Positions 63,703 to 64,000 of a stretch of 64,000 nucleotides of DNA are shown here, in pieces. Made by a program: the position numbers and the translations under genes. The notes below the pieces were generated by a model. The model ran no database searches and was not told where the DNA came from. It saw only the letters and a list, made by a program, of their open reading frames with translations. The DNA lies in the NCBI RefSeq assembly GCF_000169195.2, contig NC_016023.1:3410001-3474000 (forward strand). Reading direction: 5' to 3'. Each line of letters begins with the position of its first letter. Within the stretch, counting starts at the first letter, position 1. The stretch comes from Heyndrickxia coagulans 36D1. Its GTDB lineage: Bacteria > Bacillota > Bacilli > Bacillales > Bacillaceae_C.

Positions 63703-63731
63703 CAAAAAAGCAGCCCCGTAAAAGAGGCTGC
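63703..63731 (-). terminator. Terminator of the CAP-domain gene
   Basis: On the minus strand GCAGCC pairs with GGCTGC (63726-63731 with 63710-63715) and is followed by TTTTTT. It lies 11 nt after the stop codon. Confidence 0.8.
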
Positions 63732-63741
63732 GATAAGCAAT

Positions 63742-64000
63742 TTATTTTCCAATAAATTCTTGTGTCCAGTAATGGCCGTTTTCAACATAGCCCACGCCGA
63801 TATGGGTAAAGTTTTTATTTAAAATATTCGCCCTGTGGCCTTCGCTGTTCATCCATGCATTCATGACTTCCTGCGGTGTTTGCTGGCCCATTGCGATGTT
63901 TTCACCGGCATATTGATACGAGATCCCGAATTGCTTCATCATATCGAACGGAGATCCGTAAGTCGGGCTTGTATGGTCAAAATATTTATGGGTTGCCATA
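63742..64000 (-). CDS. CAP/SCP-domain secreted protein (YkwD-like), 5' end missing
   Basis: Only the last 86 codons are in the window; the gene continues past position 64000. The visible part is the C-terminal half of a CAP domain (CRISP, antigen 5, PR-1). It has HKYFDHTSPTYGSPFDMM, the AGENIAMG motif, then WMNSEGHRANILN and HIGVGY. Bacillus YkwD-type proteins are secreted and their role is not settled. The Met at 63999 is internal to the domain and not a start. Confidence 0.88.
   Translation of the reverse strand, partial: MATHKYFDHTSPTYGSPFDMMKQFGISYQYAGENIAMGQQTPQEVMNAWMNSEGHRANILNKNFTHIGVGYVENGHYWTQEFIGK

Overview
The window reads as a chromosomal segment of a Bacillaceae member of moderate GC content. 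The gene set (his operon with short HisG plus HisZ, odhAB, ltaS, ku/ligD, a yhfW-like Rieske flavoprotein, a Rok-type regulator, SRAP, thiT with a TPP riboswitch) and the many TTG/GTG starts behind strong AGGAGG sites fit Bacillus and relatives. Heyndrickxia (Bacillus) coagulans is my best guess; this is inference, since no rRNA or other species marker is present.

Layout. 1-8 kb: small Bacillus proteins, a thioredoxin-reductase-like flavoprotein without its CxxC, folE, a cold-shock protein, msrA, a phasin-like coiled coil, an ABC1/UbiB kinase and a CynX-type MFS transporter. 8-15 kb: a probable IS/MITE scar, a DUF1836 regulator, a Ktr potassium uptake pair, rarD, and a thiosulfate uptake pair (tsuA plus a TusA-like carrier). 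14.7-21 kb: an eight-gene histidine operon (hisZ-G-D-B-H-A-F-IE) in which almost every junction is a 4-nt stop/start overlap. 21.1-22.1 kb: a CHY zinc-finger gene and a 482-bp non-autonomous element with short terminal inverted repeats, a 10-bp flanking duplication at the corA stop codon, two 95-bp internal direct repeats and three hairpins at an exact 52-nt period. 22-31 kb: CorA, LysE and APC transporters, topoisomerase III, a LysM-3D wall protein, a Rieske/FAD oxidoreductase whose SD can be hidden in a hairpin, a CBS protein and an MBL hydrolase. 31.8-37 kb: thiT under a TPP riboswitch, SRAP, trhO and a second topoisomerase III. 37-40 kb: a YitT protein, then yidC preceded by a 102-codon leader ORF that looks like a MifM-type arrest peptide, then a Rok homologue. 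40-47 kb: an aldehyde dehydrogenase with a promoter and CcpA (cre) box, odhA-odhB, and an Hsp20-like protein. 47-54 kb: a sensor kinase/response regulator pair, an MFS transporter, a YyaL-type protein, a VOC protein and a PadR regulator. 54-64 kb: ltaS, a frameshifted PAP2 gene, divergent ku and ligD, dapF, a membrane protein of unknown function, a MATE exporter and the 3' part of a CAP-domain gene that runs off the window.

Most of the window is ordinary core genome. The strongest candidate for something undescribed is the yidC leader at 38454-38772. It has an N-terminal membrane segment, a C-terminal Trp-Ile/Arg motif followed by an acidic stretch, and an mRNA helix that would hide the yidC SD. 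The helix's left arm lies exactly where a ribosome stalled on that motif would sit. This matches the logic of B. subtilis MifM, but the arrest sequence differs. The next most interesting signal is the triple-hairpin element at 21586-22067.
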